64,000 bases of DNA from an uncultured Bacteroidia bacterium (GTDB taxonomy: Bacteria; Bacteroidota; Bacteroidia; Bacteroidales; Prolixibacteraceae): the NCBI GenBank assembly GCA_903927965.1, contig CAIYPA010000525.1, forward strand, positions 20,115-84,114, written 5' to 3'. Below the pieces are notes generated by a model. It was not told the origin of the DNA and ran no database searches. It saw nothing but the letters and a program-made list of their open reading frames with translations. Positions 38,400 through 46,948 of this stretch are shown here, one piece after another. Made by a program: the position numbers and the translations under genes. Position 1 is the first letter of the stretch. Each line of letters begins with the position of its first letter.

Positions 38400-39197
38400 A
38401 TGAAAAAACTTATTCTGTTTAGTGGAGTTTTGTTGATTGCCTTTGGTGGTTTTGCTAAAAAGGGAATGAAACCACTCTTTAATGGAAAGGACCTTGAAGG
38501 TTGGAATACATTTATTGGACCTAAGGAAAAAGGGGGGACTCCGATTGGGTTGAATGTAGATCCTATGAAAATCTTCACCGTTACCGAGCTTGAGGGAGCA
38601 AAAGTTTTGCGCATCTCAGGTGAAATCAATGCCTCAATTGCATCAAAAAAGGAATACAGGAATTACCATATCCGGATGGTTTTTAAATGGGGCGATAAAA
38701 TGACGACACAATTTAATTCAGGATTGTTGTACCATAGTTACGGTGAATTTGGTGCCGGACTTGGAGTCTGGATGAGTTCCCATGAATTCCAATTGTGTAC
38801 GAAAAAAATGGGCGATTCGTATTGTATGGGCAAAAGCTACTTCGAAATTCCTGTTGTAAAGAGCAGTGATGGAAAAACTTACACGTATTCCCCAACAGGT
38901 GAGAAAACGACTTTTGGACAAGGCCAAACGGCTGCAAATGGGACCAAAGCTGTCGATTTCGAAAATCCAAAGGGTGAATGGAACGTGATCGATTTATATT
39001 GCTTTGGCCGAACCTCCGTTCATGTTGTGAATAATGGAGTGACTATGGTCAATTACAATTCAGGTAAAATTGAAGATGGAAAGGTACTTCCACTTACTGG
39101 GGGGAAAATCCAGATCCAGTCGGAAGGTGGCGAGCTTTATGTCAAAAGCCTTGAGATCGAACCGATTAAGGCGATACCTGCAGAGTTGCTGAAATAG
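38400..39197 (+). CDS. DUF1080 (3-keto-disaccharide hydrolase-like) exported protein
   Basis: The 265-residue protein has a signal peptide (cut near GGFA) and the DUF1080 signature LFNGKDLEGWNTF at residues 23-38. The rest is a concanavalin-like jelly roll with the family's H-E-F region (SSHEFQL) and a final strand LYVKSLEIEPI. Some family members hydrolyse 3-keto-glycosides made by Gfo/Idh/MocA-type enzymes; a Tat-exported one is encoded at 2617-4113, but it is too distant to claim a shared pathway. Confidence 0.92.
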   Translation: MKKLILFSGVLLIAFGGFAKKGMKPLFNGKDLEGWNTFIGPKEKGGTPIGLNVDPMKIFTVTELEGAKVLRISGEINASIASKKEYRNYHIRMVFKWGDKMTTQFNSGLLYHSYGEFGAGLGVWMSSHEFQLCTKKMGDSYCMGKSYFEIPVVKSSDGKTYTYSPTGEKTTFGQGQTAANGTKAVDFENPKGEWNVIDLYCFGRTSVHVVNNGVTMVNYNSGKIEDGKVLPLTGGKIQIQSEGGELYVKSLEIEPIKAIPAELLK

Positions 39198-39236
39198 TTT
39201 AGTTAGGTGGAAGCTGGTAAAGCCACTTCTTACACG

Positions 39237-39277
39237 AAAAATACCCTTTATCAAAACGATAGAGGGTATTTTTATTT
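39237..39277 (+). terminator. Terminator after the DUF1080 gene
   Basis: An 11-bp stem (AAAAATACCCT with AGGGTATTTTT) has a T-rich trail. Confidence 0.85.
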
Positions 39278-39307
39278 AAGGTCTGACAACCAGAAGAATG
39301 AAAATCT

Positions 39308-39530
39308 GGTTAGGCATATTTATGCCTAACCACCCAGCCCTAAAGGGCATCTCTCTTGGAGGGGAATGGTTCATAGTTTGTGAAGAGTAGTTGATCAAAA
39401 ATCTATAAAGAATTGTATTACAATTTTATACGTAATTTAATAATCATTTTTAAACTCTTAACATTTTCAAAAAAAGGATCACGCTTGGAAATTCCCCTCT
39501 TTGGAGGGGTGGCGAAGCCGGGGTGGTTAA
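39308..39530. repeat. Non-coding repeat element with inverted ends
   Basis: The left end starts with a perfect 24-base palindrome (39308-39331, 11-bp arms GGTTAGGCATA) and runs on through ACCACCC and GAGGGGAAT (39359-39367). The right end (39491-39530) is its loose inverse: ATTCCCCTC, then GGGGTGG and TTAA. Both ends contain smaller hairpins, and about 125 AT-rich bases lie between them with no credible gene. It looks like a small non-autonomous or REP-type element common to Bacteroidota intergenic DNA. The wider gap from 39198 to 39738 holds this, two terminators and nothing else I can name. Confidence 0.55.
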
Positions 39531-39677
39531 GTGTGGAATACCCCTTTTCTCTATTGCTTTTCGTTTTAAGATACTCAATAACAAGTTGTTGTGTTTGCCT
39601 TATTAAGGGGGTGATATTTAATTCAAAAACATTGGAAGTTTATTAATCTTTTTAAGTCGTTACAAACGACAAACAAA

Positions 39678-39704
39678 ATCCCCCTCGTTGCAAACGAGGG
39701 GGAT
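39678..39704 (-). terminator. Terminator after the M56-TonB gene
   Basis: A perfect 12-bp stem (ATCCCCCTCGTT with its complement) with a 3-base loop lies just after the leftward stop codon and is followed on that strand by TTTTGTTTG. Confidence 0.8.
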
Positions 39705-39738
39705 ATGAGGAGTCTGAATTTTAATTGATAATTGCTCC

Positions 39739-42078
39739 TTATTGCAGCACAAACTCTATCGGAACCGTATATGCCACATCCACTGCCTGCCCATGCTGTT
39801 TGCCGGGTTTCCATGCTGGTAAAAGGCCAACGACCCTTAGTGCTTCGGCATCGAGAGAAGAGTATACTCCCCTGGCTATTTTGGCATTCGAAACTTTTCC
39901 ATCACTACCAACCACAAAATTCACGAACACTTTTCCCTGGATTTTTTCCTTCTGGGCTTCAACGGGATACATGATATGCTGTGCAAGAAAGCTACGTAAA
40001 GCTTTCGACCCACCCGGAAATTCAGGCATCTCCTCCACAACTACAAAAACTTCCTTTTCACCTTGGGGCTTTTGGATGCCATAACCGATGACTTTTAAAG
40101 CATCAAGGTCTTTAGGTTCTCCAAGATTTGTTCCATTGGTTGATTTAAACTTTATCTTTGGGTCGATCGGAAAGCCAACCACGTATTTAGTTGAATCAAC
40201 TTTCGTGGAACCCTTTAGATTGATCATCACAACTCCGTCGCGTCCTTTCTCGCCATAATTCTTAACTGCATTATCCCCTTTTAAAACATTGATCGACTCA
40301 ATGCGGTTTGGATCAATACTTTTTACTTCGGCAGCGCCTATTTCAACGCCATCCACCAGATAGATAGGTTCCGTTTTGGTGCCATCAGCTGTTCTGAGCT
40401 GGATACCCTTCTTCTTTGACGTGATCAGGATTACCCCATTTTTGCCTTTTTCTCCATATATTGCTGTGGCCGACTTATCCTTTAGAACACTGATCGACTC
40501 AATATCCTCCGGTTTTACCTGGTACATTTTGCTATATTCAATGGGTACACCGTCCACGATAACATATGGAGGATTCTTTGAATTTGTACTTATTACCTCA
40601 TCGACATTTTTTACTGGTGCCGGTGGAGGAGGCGGTGGAGGAGGAGGGTTGAAGCTAACAGTGGGTGCTGTTTTTGCTTTTGAATCAGAATCTGATGTGA
40701 TCTTCTTCGTAACAACCTCAATTGCACCATTTTTTCCCTTTTTCCCAAATTTGGCCAAAGCTTCCTTTCCTTTCCAAATCGTGACCGATTCCACCCCTTC
40801 AGCCAGTATTTTGTCGAACTTGCTTTTTTCCGTTAATACACCATCAACAAAACAGAGTGGTGGGTTTTTAGGATCAAATTTATCCGTAAATGTTTCAGGT
40901 TTTTTCTTTTCTGCATAACCAACTACTGTAATCTGCTCTAAACCAATTGTGGATCCTTCCATGTTGATCACCATTGGTTGACCAAAAACAGGTTTTACTT
41001 TTGCTGATGCCAAACCCACAAATGAGACTACAATTTCACCATTTTCGGGGACGCCTTTTAAGGTAAAATTTCCTTCAGCATCCGATATTGTTCCAATCGT
41101 GGTGGCAACAAGAACAATTGCCGCACCCGACAATGGTTTGCCATCGCTTTTCCTAAGCACCTGGCCTTTTACCTCCCCATCGGTATTTGATTGAATAACA
41201 GGATGGTTTGTCTGAACATTGACTGGAGTGATATACTCCGGTTTCGCGAAAGCATAGAAAACAAAGGCAACCAACGGTAATACGAGCAGCACCTTGAGTT
41301 TCCTGAATGGGGATTCTATTGTTTTTTTCATCATTTTAAATCTTTTTTTGTTGAGTGAATAACTAAACGAATTTGCAAGACTGATCACCGGCGCCCCGAG
41401 CATCTGGTTAAGCAATGTTGCGTGATAAATAGCCGGATCTGAAGTACGCTGCAAAGCCAACTGATCGGCCAGGTATTCGTGGTTCTGCCTGACCAACCGA
41501 GAGTAAACCCATACGAAAGGATTGAACCATTGCAACATACATAACAACTCGACGAGAAGCAGGTCGAACCAGTGCCACTGTTGGATATGCCCGCTCTCGT
41601 GGTTCACGATCTCTTTCATCTCAACATCAGTGGTTGAAGGATTGACAAAGACAAAGGAGAAAAATGAAAACGAGGAAGCATATTCGTGGGTGCGCACCAA
41701 TTTTACAGGGCCATTTTTAACATAACCGGCTTTCCTCAGTTTTTGAATTACCATCCAGGTTTGCCGGACCAACCGAAAAACAGAGAAGAGAATTCCTGCG
41801 AGATAGAAGTACCAGTAAAAGGGGATTGCGGACGTTTCAGGCACAACCGCAACCGGTGTCAGGTCGCCAAGCGAAACTTCAGCCTGAGGTAACGAAGGTA
41901 ACAATACGGCATAACGCCATGTAAAAAACGGAAAAACGATCGAGGCGATAATTCCCGAAAGGAGGTAAATCCGGTTAAGCCGGAAAAATTGTTCGTTGCG
42001 CAAAACGACCAGAAAAACCAAAGCGAAACCGGTCAGCCAAACCGCCGATTTTAAAAGATACATTCCAAGTGTTTCCAT
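39739..42078 (-). CDS. M56 BlaR1-type sensor peptidase with plug-like repeats and TonB C-terminus
   Basis: The 779-residue protein starts at 42078, one base after the BlaI stop; an upstream start at 42171 would overlap BlaI and add basic residues before the first helix. Membrane helices at about 5-25, 35-55, 85-105 and 270-285 surround an M56 zinc-peptidase domain with HESGH at 160-164. The extracytoplasmic part has a carboxypeptidase-like domain (about 295-375), three TonB-receptor-plug-like units, each with VDGV and YGEKG(K/R)(N/D)G or a close variant, a nine-proline run, and a TonB C-terminal domain ending in IEFVLQ. BlaR1 proteins sense a ligand and trigger BlaI cleavage. This one may also link to TonB-type energy transfer. 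Confidence 0.9.
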   Translation of the reverse strand: METLGMYLLKSAVWLTGFALVFLVVLRNEQFFRLNRIYLLSGIIASIVFPFFTWRYAVLLPSLPQAEVSLGDLTPVAVVPETSAIPFYWYFYLAGILFSVFRLVRQTWMVIQKLRKAGYVKNGPVKLVRTHEYASSFSFFSFVFVNPSTTDVEMKEIVNHESGHIQQWHWFDLLLVELLCMLQWFNPFVWVYSRLVRQNHEYLADQLALQRTSDPAIYHATLLNQMLGAPVISLANSFSYSLNKKRFKMMKKTIESPFRKLKVLLVLPLVAFVFYAFAKPEYITPVNVQTNHPVIQSNTDGEVKGQVLRKSDGKPLSGAAIVLVATTIGTISDAEGNFTLKGVPENGEIVVSFVGLASAKVKPVFGQPMVINMEGSTIGLEQITVVGYAEKKKPETFTDKFDPKNPPLCFVDGVLTEKSKFDKILAEGVESVTIWKGKEALAKFGKKGKNGAIEVVTKKITSDSDSKAKTAPTVSFNPPPPPPPPPAPVKNVDEVISTNSKNPPYVIVDGVPIEYSKMYQVKPEDIESISVLKDKSATAIYGEKGKNGVILITSKKKGIQLRTADGTKTEPIYLVDGVEIGAAEVKSIDPNRIESINVLKGDNAVKNYGEKGRDGVVMINLKGSTKVDSTKYVVGFPIDPKIKFKSTNGTNLGEPKDLDALKVIGYGIQKPQGEKEVFVVVEEMPEFPGGSKALRSFLAQHIMYPVEAQKEKIQGKVFVNFVVGSDGKVSNAKIARGVYSSLDAEALRVVGLLPAWKPGKQHGQAVDVAYTVPIEFVLQ

Positions 42079-42079
42079 G

Positions 42080-42457
42080 TTAATCGTTTTTTTTGCGTTT
42101 CGACAACTCCAATTTGGTCTCTTCGAGCAACAATTCAAGGTCTTTGATCGAAAGGTCTTTCTCGCGGGCAAAAAACGATGCCATGGCAGGGAACGAATTG
42201 TTGAAATAGTCGTTCATCAAACCAAACAATTGCTTTCCGGAGTACTCCTTTTTCATCACGAGCGGATAATAGACAAATACCTTCCCATAATCTTTGTGAC
42301 CAACGAACCCTTTCTTCTCTAAAATCCGGATCACCGTCGATACTGTATTTCGTGCAGGTTTGGGTTCATCGAAGTGGTCGCGGATATCCTTGACCAACCC
42401 TTCGCCCATTTTCCACAAAATCTGCATCACCTGTTCTTCTGCTTTTGTCAGTTGCAT
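42080..42457 (-). CDS. blaI: BlaI/MecI/CopY-family repressor
   Basis: I chose the start at 42457 (125 residues); the longer frame from 42499 would start inside the operator. The winged-helix domain covers residues 1-75 (LTKAEEQVMQILW at the start, then RNTVSTVIRILEKKGFV as the recognition helix and wing). The C-terminal helices (about 80-125) dimerise. Members repress themselves and the adjacent BlaR1-type gene until the sensor cuts them. The promoter and two operator dyads upstream fit this model. Confidence 0.95.
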   Translation of the reverse strand: MQLTKAEEQVMQILWKMGEGLVKDIRDHFDEPKPARNTVSTVIRILEKKGFVGHKDYGKVFVYYPLVMKKEYSGKQLFGLMNDYFNNSFPAMASFFAREKDLSIKDLELLLEETKLELSKRKKND

Positions 42458-42488
42458 TTGCTGTGTTTTTAATGTCAATCCTTCAACA

Positions 42489-42520
42489 CAAACATACAAC
42501 TATATTTATAGTCATGCAAG
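42489..42520 (-). promoter_or_regulatory. Promoter of blaI and the M56-TonB gene
   Basis: On the minus strand it reads CTTG, 20 bases, TATGTTTG. The -7 element is an exact TAnnTTTG match and the spacing is ideal. Operator 1 lies between the two elements. Confidence 0.7.
42499..42512. promoter_or_regulatory. BlaI operator 1
   Basis: ACTATATTTATAGT is a perfect dyad of the form ACTA-N6-TAGT, the same outer bases as the staphylococcal bla/mec operator. It lies between the -33 and -7 elements, so bound repressor would block RNA polymerase. Confidence 0.75.
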
Positions 42521-42538
42521 TATTTTTTAAAATAATTG

Positions 42539-42552
42539 ACTATTTATTTAGT
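42539..42552. promoter_or_regulatory. BlaI operator 2
   Basis: ACTATTTATTTAGT has the same ACTA-N6-TAGT form, within longer 8-bp arms (ATTGACTA with TAGTCAAT). Its centre is 40 bp from that of operator 1, close to four helical turns, which would allow two dimers to bind side by side. Confidence 0.75.
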
Positions 42553-42566
42553 CAATATAATATATT

Positions 42567-42592
42567 GAAATATAGAGAAATACAGTCGAAAT
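42567..42592. repeat. GAAAT-phased repeat
   Basis: GAAAT recurs at 42567, 42577 and 42588, 10 and 11 bp apart, next to BlaI operator 2. It belongs with the tract at 49936-49997. Confidence 0.4.
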
Positions 42593-42629
42593 GTAGTTTT
42601 TTATTTAATTTATTGTGAAATTTATTGGT

Positions 42630-42711
42630 TTGCCTCTGCGTAAATCAGCGTGATCTGCGGGAAATAAATAGAAAAATCTCCCGCAGATCCCGCAGATTGT
42701 CGCAGAGGCAA
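42630..42711. repeat. Inverted repeat with long arms (CTCTGCG / CGCAGAG type)
   Basis: Imperfect arms of about 33 bases (starting TTGCCTCTGCG and ending CGCAGAGGCAA) face each other and share the unit GATCTGCGGGA. This looks like a dispersed Bacteroidota intergenic repeat. It lies downstream of the DUF218 gene and might also end its transcript. Confidence 0.6.
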
Positions 42712-42755
42712 TGAAAATCAATTTATGATCCAATTCAACAGTCAATCAAACCCAT

Positions 42756-43250
42756 TTAGAAATAGATCCCATTCTTTCTGATTTCATTTATGGCCTTTTT
42801 TTCATGTTCAATTCGTTTTTGTTTTTCTTCAATTGGCATTTGATGGGTCACGCCGAGATATTCTTTTGAAAACCCGGTTAAAATATGGTCAAAAATCAAT
42901 TTAACCCTTTCAATATGAAAATCAGACGTAATGACCTTAACCGGGCAGTTGCTGTCGCTATTCAACAAAACCTGCTTTGCTTTAACAGCATCCTCTACCG
43001 AATTTGATGATAAAGCGATATCCATGAAATATTCTTTATCTATACCGCGATTCATCAGATAATCAATGGCATAATGGGCATGAGGTTGATCTGCTGTGTT
43101 GAAATGCTCCCCAAAACCTCCGGTACAAAGGACAAGGTTTTTATGGAGGTCAAATATTTTTAAACAGTAGTTCAGTCTGTCCACCGCTACATCCCCCAAC
43201 TTGCCTTCAGCAGAATTAGGGGAACCCAAAACAATCAGCACTTCTTTCAT
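42756..43250 (-). CDS. DUF218 / YdcF-SanA-like protein
   Basis: The 164-residue protein begins with VLIVLGSPN and has CTGGFGE near residue 43, SNSVEDAVKA near 83 and VITSDFHIERV near 108. This is the usual strand order of the DUF218 fold. It has no signal peptide or membrane helix, unlike ElyC/SanA, so it resembles the short cytoplasmic members. Family members are linked to cell-envelope sugar metabolism, but the activity is not known. Confidence 0.88.
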   Translation of the reverse strand: MKEVLIVLGSPNSAEGKLGDVAVDRLNYCLKIFDLHKNLVLCTGGFGEHFNTADQPHAHYAIDYLMNRGIDKEYFMDIALSSNSVEDAVKAKQVLLNSDSNCPVKVITSDFHIERVKLIFDHILTGFSKEYLGVTHQMPIEEKQKRIEHEKKAINEIRKNGIYF

Positions 43251-43397
43251 ATTAATATATGGTAAAATTTCAGATCTGCGCCAGCCCTGCTATAAATAAC
43301 CTCATAGTGTTATACCCATACCGTAAATATCTGTTTATAAAGGAAATGTATCATTTTTCATGGAATTGTTTCCTGATATTGAAATTGAAAACGATAA

Positions 43398-43443
43398 ATT
43401 TCCTATTTCTATTTTATTTCCATTTATTTCCTTTTTCTATTTC
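43398..43443 (-). repeat. GAAAT-phased repeat overlapping a stop codon
   Basis: On the minus strand GAAAT recurs five times at 7-13-bp steps, starting at the glycosidase stop codon, which is itself part of a GAAATAG unit. Confidence 0.45.
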
Positions 43444-44876
43444 CCGTCAAAATATTGTATCAAACTATAAACCTGGCTGTTCAACTCTTTCATCAAGTCG
43501 GTCATGGGTGTCCAAAGTTCATAATCGTTGTTGACGATCCCTTTGTTGGCATCGATGTTCGAAGGGTCCACCCCTTTTGCAGTTGGGTCGTTGTCCTGGT
43601 ACTTAAAATAGTGCCAGCCGATGCAGTTTTTCGATTCGAGCAGGGCCAGGTTGTAGTTCTGGTAAAACAGACCACGGTCGCGTTGCGTTTTGACAATCCA
43701 ACCGGCACCACTCTGGTTTGGCATACCAGAATCTTCGCCTTTCGTATAATATTCGGTGACAATAAACGGTTTGCCTGTCCATGCTGCCCAGTTTGCCATC
43801 TGGGTGGAATCGGGTGTCCAGTAATTGTAATAATTATTTGAAATCAAGTCCAGGTATTTCCCCGCTACCTTCATAAATTCGGCATGGTTTTTCTCGTCAC
43901 TGTAAAACCTGGCCCCAATGAACATGTGATTGGGGTCGTATTTTTTAATGGCCTTTGAAACCACCGAAAAATATTTCTCACCCACCAGGGCCATAAAGAC
44001 CTCCCGATGTTGATCAGTGATCTGTTCAATGGTGATCTTATTTTCTTTAAGATATTGAACTGCTGCCATATGGCCAGGTTCCTTTTCGGGAAGGGCAAGG
44101 AAGTTATCGAGCGACCTGACTTTAAACGGCATCTCATTGTCGGAAAAATGGCCAAAAAGATTGGGATCGTCTTTTGTTACCAGCAATTTTTTTGCATGAC
44201 GGTCACAGAAGGTCTCAAATTCAGGATCGAACACAAAAATGGCATCGTTCGGATACCCTGTATGGCCGGGTTGCTGGTAAGTCCCGCCACGTTCCTTGCC
44301 GTAGGTGCTCATGAAATTCCAATTGATCGTATAAGCCAATGGATGATCAGAATACTTATTTGACTTTATAATAGCCTCATAATCAGACCATGATCCAGCA
44401 CAATTAAAACCAATCCCCTCAAGGATCTCCCGAGTTTTGTCCATCCATTTTTCTGGAGAACCAAATTTGTTGTTGACAGCTTTTTCATTCCGTTCGGACT
44501 TTCCCATGCTGATGCTGTTGAGCGCAACGTTGATATAACAATAGCCTTCAGGATCGATGCCCCACCAACGGTCCCCAATTTTTGCTACATAAAAGAATCC
44601 TGTTTGTTTTACACGTTTTTTAAGCCACCCACCATACCTGCTAAGTTCAGGTGCGTTTTCGGAGGATTTGTATCCTGGCAAAAGGGCAACTGTCCTTGTT
44701 TCAAATGGTTCATATGGAGTATACTTCACGTTACCACCATTGTAGAGCCTTCGTTGTGCTTCGACCTGAATGGTTTTTTGCAGTGGCTTTCTTTGCGATA
44801 CCAAATCTTTTCCGGACTGCGCCGAAATCCTGCCGACGCTGATCAGCAACATGAAACAAATCAATAACTTCTGCAT
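43437..44876 (-). CDS. Exported glycoside hydrolase of clan GH-A (agarase-like)
   Basis: The 479-residue protein has a signal peptide (cut near RISAQ). The TIM barrel is indicated by WWGIDPEGYCYINVALNS near residue 104, the acid/base candidate in SDNE (Glu248) and the nucleophile candidate in FIVTEYY (Glu375). Conserved Trp and Tyr residues line the region between them. Similar Bacteroidota proteins are annotated as putative beta-agarases, though family and substrate are uncertain from sequence alone. It is monocistronic. Confidence 0.8.
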   Translation of the reverse strand: MQKLLICFMLLISVGRISAQSGKDLVSQRKPLQKTIQVEAQRRLYNGGNVKYTPYEPFETRTVALLPGYKSSENAPELSRYGGWLKKRVKQTGFFYVAKIGDRWWGIDPEGYCYINVALNSISMGKSERNEKAVNNKFGSPEKWMDKTREILEGIGFNCAGSWSDYEAIIKSNKYSDHPLAYTINWNFMSTYGKERGGTYQQPGHTGYPNDAIFVFDPEFETFCDRHAKKLLVTKDDPNLFGHFSDNEMPFKVRSLDNFLALPEKEPGHMAAVQYLKENKITIEQITDQHREVFMALVGEKYFSVVSKAIKKYDPNHMFIGARFYSDEKNHAEFMKVAGKYLDLISNNYYNYWTPDSTQMANWAAWTGKPFIVTEYYTKGEDSGMPNQSGAGWIVKTQRDRGLFYQNYNLALLESKNCIGWHYFKYQDNDPTAKGVDPSNIDANKGIVNNDYELWTPMTDLMKELNSQVYSLIQYFDGK

Positions 44877-45081
44877 ATTTTTAATTTAATTCCGTTTTAG
44901 CGGGTTTAAAAAGTGGTTAAAATTAGCGATAATCCGAATTGTTGTACATTATTTTTACCTTTATATTTAATTTCTGAAACGACCGATTGGTTGATCATTT
45001 ATTTATATAAGGATGTGGCCCTGAAATTTAGAAGTGCGGATAATGATTTGTGGTTCAATAAATTTACTATAAAGATTAACA

Positions 45082-45480
45082 ATGACTTACAGTTTTAAAG
45101 ATGTTATGTCGGCAAAAACAGACGTTGAATTATATGGAATAGTGACCGGATCGGCGGATGATTATCAACCGTCAGCCCTCGCAGCTGCCAATGAAGAATT
45201 TACGAAAAGAAATTTTTCGGCAAAACAGATCAATATATTGGAAAAAGATGCGGTTCGGCAACAGCAAATAAAGGATAGCGAGTCCCTTAGTATGAACGAT
45301 TCAGGTCCGCAGATCCTGGAAAAGATTTTTCCGGGAATTGTCAATGCGATCACTCCGGGGACCTTACCGGAAGACGAAACCGATAAAAAAAACTGGCAGA
45401 TCGCGAAGCAAATTTTTAAATGGTCTTCAATCGGAGTAATTGTATTATACGTCATCCTCGAACTTATATTTTCCAAATAA
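45082..45480 (+). CDS. Small membrane-anchored protein of unknown function
   Basis: The 132-residue product has a charged N-terminal region with predicted helices (up to about 100) and one hydrophobic C-terminal helix (SSIGVIVLYVILELIF, near 112-128), so it is tail-anchored with the N-terminus probably in the cytoplasm. Its neighbours give no hint. I do not recognise it. Confidence 0.7.
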   Translation: MTYSFKDVMSAKTDVELYGIVTGSADDYQPSALAAANEEFTKRNFSAKQINILEKDAVRQQQIKDSESLSMNDSGPQILEKIFPGIVNAITPGTLPEDETDKKNWQIAKQIFKWSSIGVIVLYVILELIFSK

Positions 45481-45520
45481 TAAGATATACGGACAAGACA
45501 TTTTTCGACCTTTACAGTCG

Positions 45521-45570
45521 TTCCTTCATTCTTTCATTCCTTAATTCCTTCATTGTTACATTCATTCATC
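45521..45570. repeat. Low-complexity TTCATTC-type tract
   Basis: Repeated CATTC and TTCC units fill the gap between two convergent genes. No stem-loop is obvious. Confidence 0.5.
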
Positions 45571-45598
45571 ATCTCTCTCCCTCACCCCTTCTCCCATT

Positions 45599-46948
45599 TC
45601 ACCCAATTCCCGGCAATTCCATTCCTGTAATTTTTCGGTACAATTCGAGTGCAAAAAGATCGGTCATTCCTGAAACAAAATCAACAACTGACTGTATTTT
45701 AGTATAATATGAATCATCGAGGCATAAGTATTGTTGTGGTATAAGGGCCAAAAGTTTTTTAGATAAAAATTCTTCTGGCTCGATCACTGCCGTGATAAAT
45801 GCATCGAGAAGCGTCCCAAGGATCTTGTAACCTGCTATTTCGATCTCGATTACAGCCCGGTCACTGTAAATCTTCCCGATTGAAACCGTTTTTATTTTAG
45901 CCATCGCACTCCTTGAGGGTTCAGGCAAGGAGGAAAATAGCGGCTTAACAGTGTTTGAACAATTGACTTCATCAATCGTTGAATTAAAGATGTCGGCACA
46001 TTCCCTTGTAAGTTTACCGATCACCAATGCGCGCAGATATGCAATTCTTTCGTTATGGTCGCTTACCTTTCCAAAATTATCATCTATAGATTTAAGCGTC
46101 CTGGCATCGGTTTCTGGATGAAAAAATGCCTTGAACAACTCTTCAGTTTCGGAATAGGTAAGTATCTTTAGTTTATGCGCATCTTCTACATCCATAATCT
46201 GATAGCAGATGTCATCAGCTGCCTCAACAAGATAGACCAATGGAAATCGCTTGAACTGCAATGGGTTGTCTGATACCTGTTCCATTCCTAGCCGTGTGGC
46301 AATTTTCTGAAATAGCTCTTTTTCGCTTTGAAAGAATCCGAATTTGGGTTTGCCTCCCGAAAGTAAAGATTCAAAGGGGTATTTGACTATACTGGCCAAT
46401 GTGCTGTAAATCAATGCGAATCCTCCATCTCTTTTCCCTGAGAACTGATGGCTGAGTACCCTGAAGGCATTGGCATTACCCTCAAAACAGGTAAAATCGC
46501 ACCATTGGGCTTCGGTAAGGTTTTCCTTGTATTTCTTTCCATTTCCCCTTTTGAAGAAATCTGCAATCGCACTCTCACCGGCATGACCAAAGGGAGGATT
46601 TCCCAAATCGTGTGCAAGACAAGCCGCAGAGACAATTGATCCTATCTCCCCGATTTTCTTTTGAAGGCTTAAATCCAAAGTTTGGTTGCCGGCATGAACA
46701 GAAACCAGGTTTCCCAAAGAACGTCCCACACTTGCTACTTCAAGGGAGTGGGTCAATCGGTTGTGGACGAATATGCTGCCAGGCAATGGAAATACTTGCG
46801 TCTTGTCCTGAAGCCGCCGGAACGGGGACGAAAAAATGATCCGGTCGTAATCACGCTGAAAGGAGGAACGGATATCCTCATTATTCTGAAAATACCGGTC
46901 TTCCAATCCTAATCTGCAATCTGTTATCAATTTGTCCCAATCTAACAT
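45599..46948 (-). CDS. dgt: Deoxyguanosinetriphosphate triphosphohydrolase-like protein
   Basis: The 449-residue cytoplasmic protein has an HD phosphohydrolase domain. The motifs are HNRLTHSLEVASVG (first His near residue 62), AHDLGNPPFGHAGE with the HD pair near 115 and a conserved DDICYQIMD near 240. This matches dGTPase. Family members split dGTP or other dNTPs into nucleoside and triphosphate. A second HD protein is encoded at 56813-58063. It appears to be a single-gene unit. Confidence 0.9.
   Translation of the reverse strand: MLDWDKLITDCRLGLEDRYFQNNEDIRSSFQRDYDRIIFSSPFRRLQDKTQVFPLPGSIFVHNRLTHSLEVASVGRSLGNLVSVHAGNQTLDLSLQKKIGEIGSIVSAACLAHDLGNPPFGHAGESAIADFFKRGNGKKYKENLTEAQWCDFTCFEGNANAFRVLSHQFSGKRDGGFALIYSTLASIVKYPFESLLSGGKPKFGFFQSEKELFQKIATRLGMEQVSDNPLQFKRFPLVYLVEAADDICYQIMDVEDAHKLKILTYSETEELFKAFFHPETDARTLKSIDDNFGKVSDHNERIAYLRALVIGKLTRECADIFNSTIDEVNCSNTVKPLFSSLPEPSRSAMAKIKTVSIGKIYSDRAVIEIEIAGYKILGTLLDAFITAVIEPEEFLSKKLLALIPQQYLCLDDSYYTKIQSVVDFVSGMTDLFALELYRKITGMELPGIG

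Noticed and set aside
39413..39646. Plus-strand ORF of 77 residues
   Set aside because: It runs through the non-coding repeat element and has no recognisable product.
40376..40918. Plus-strand ORF of 180 residues with a glycine run
   Set aside because: It lies wholly within the M56-TonB gene on the other strand and is the antisense of its proline run.
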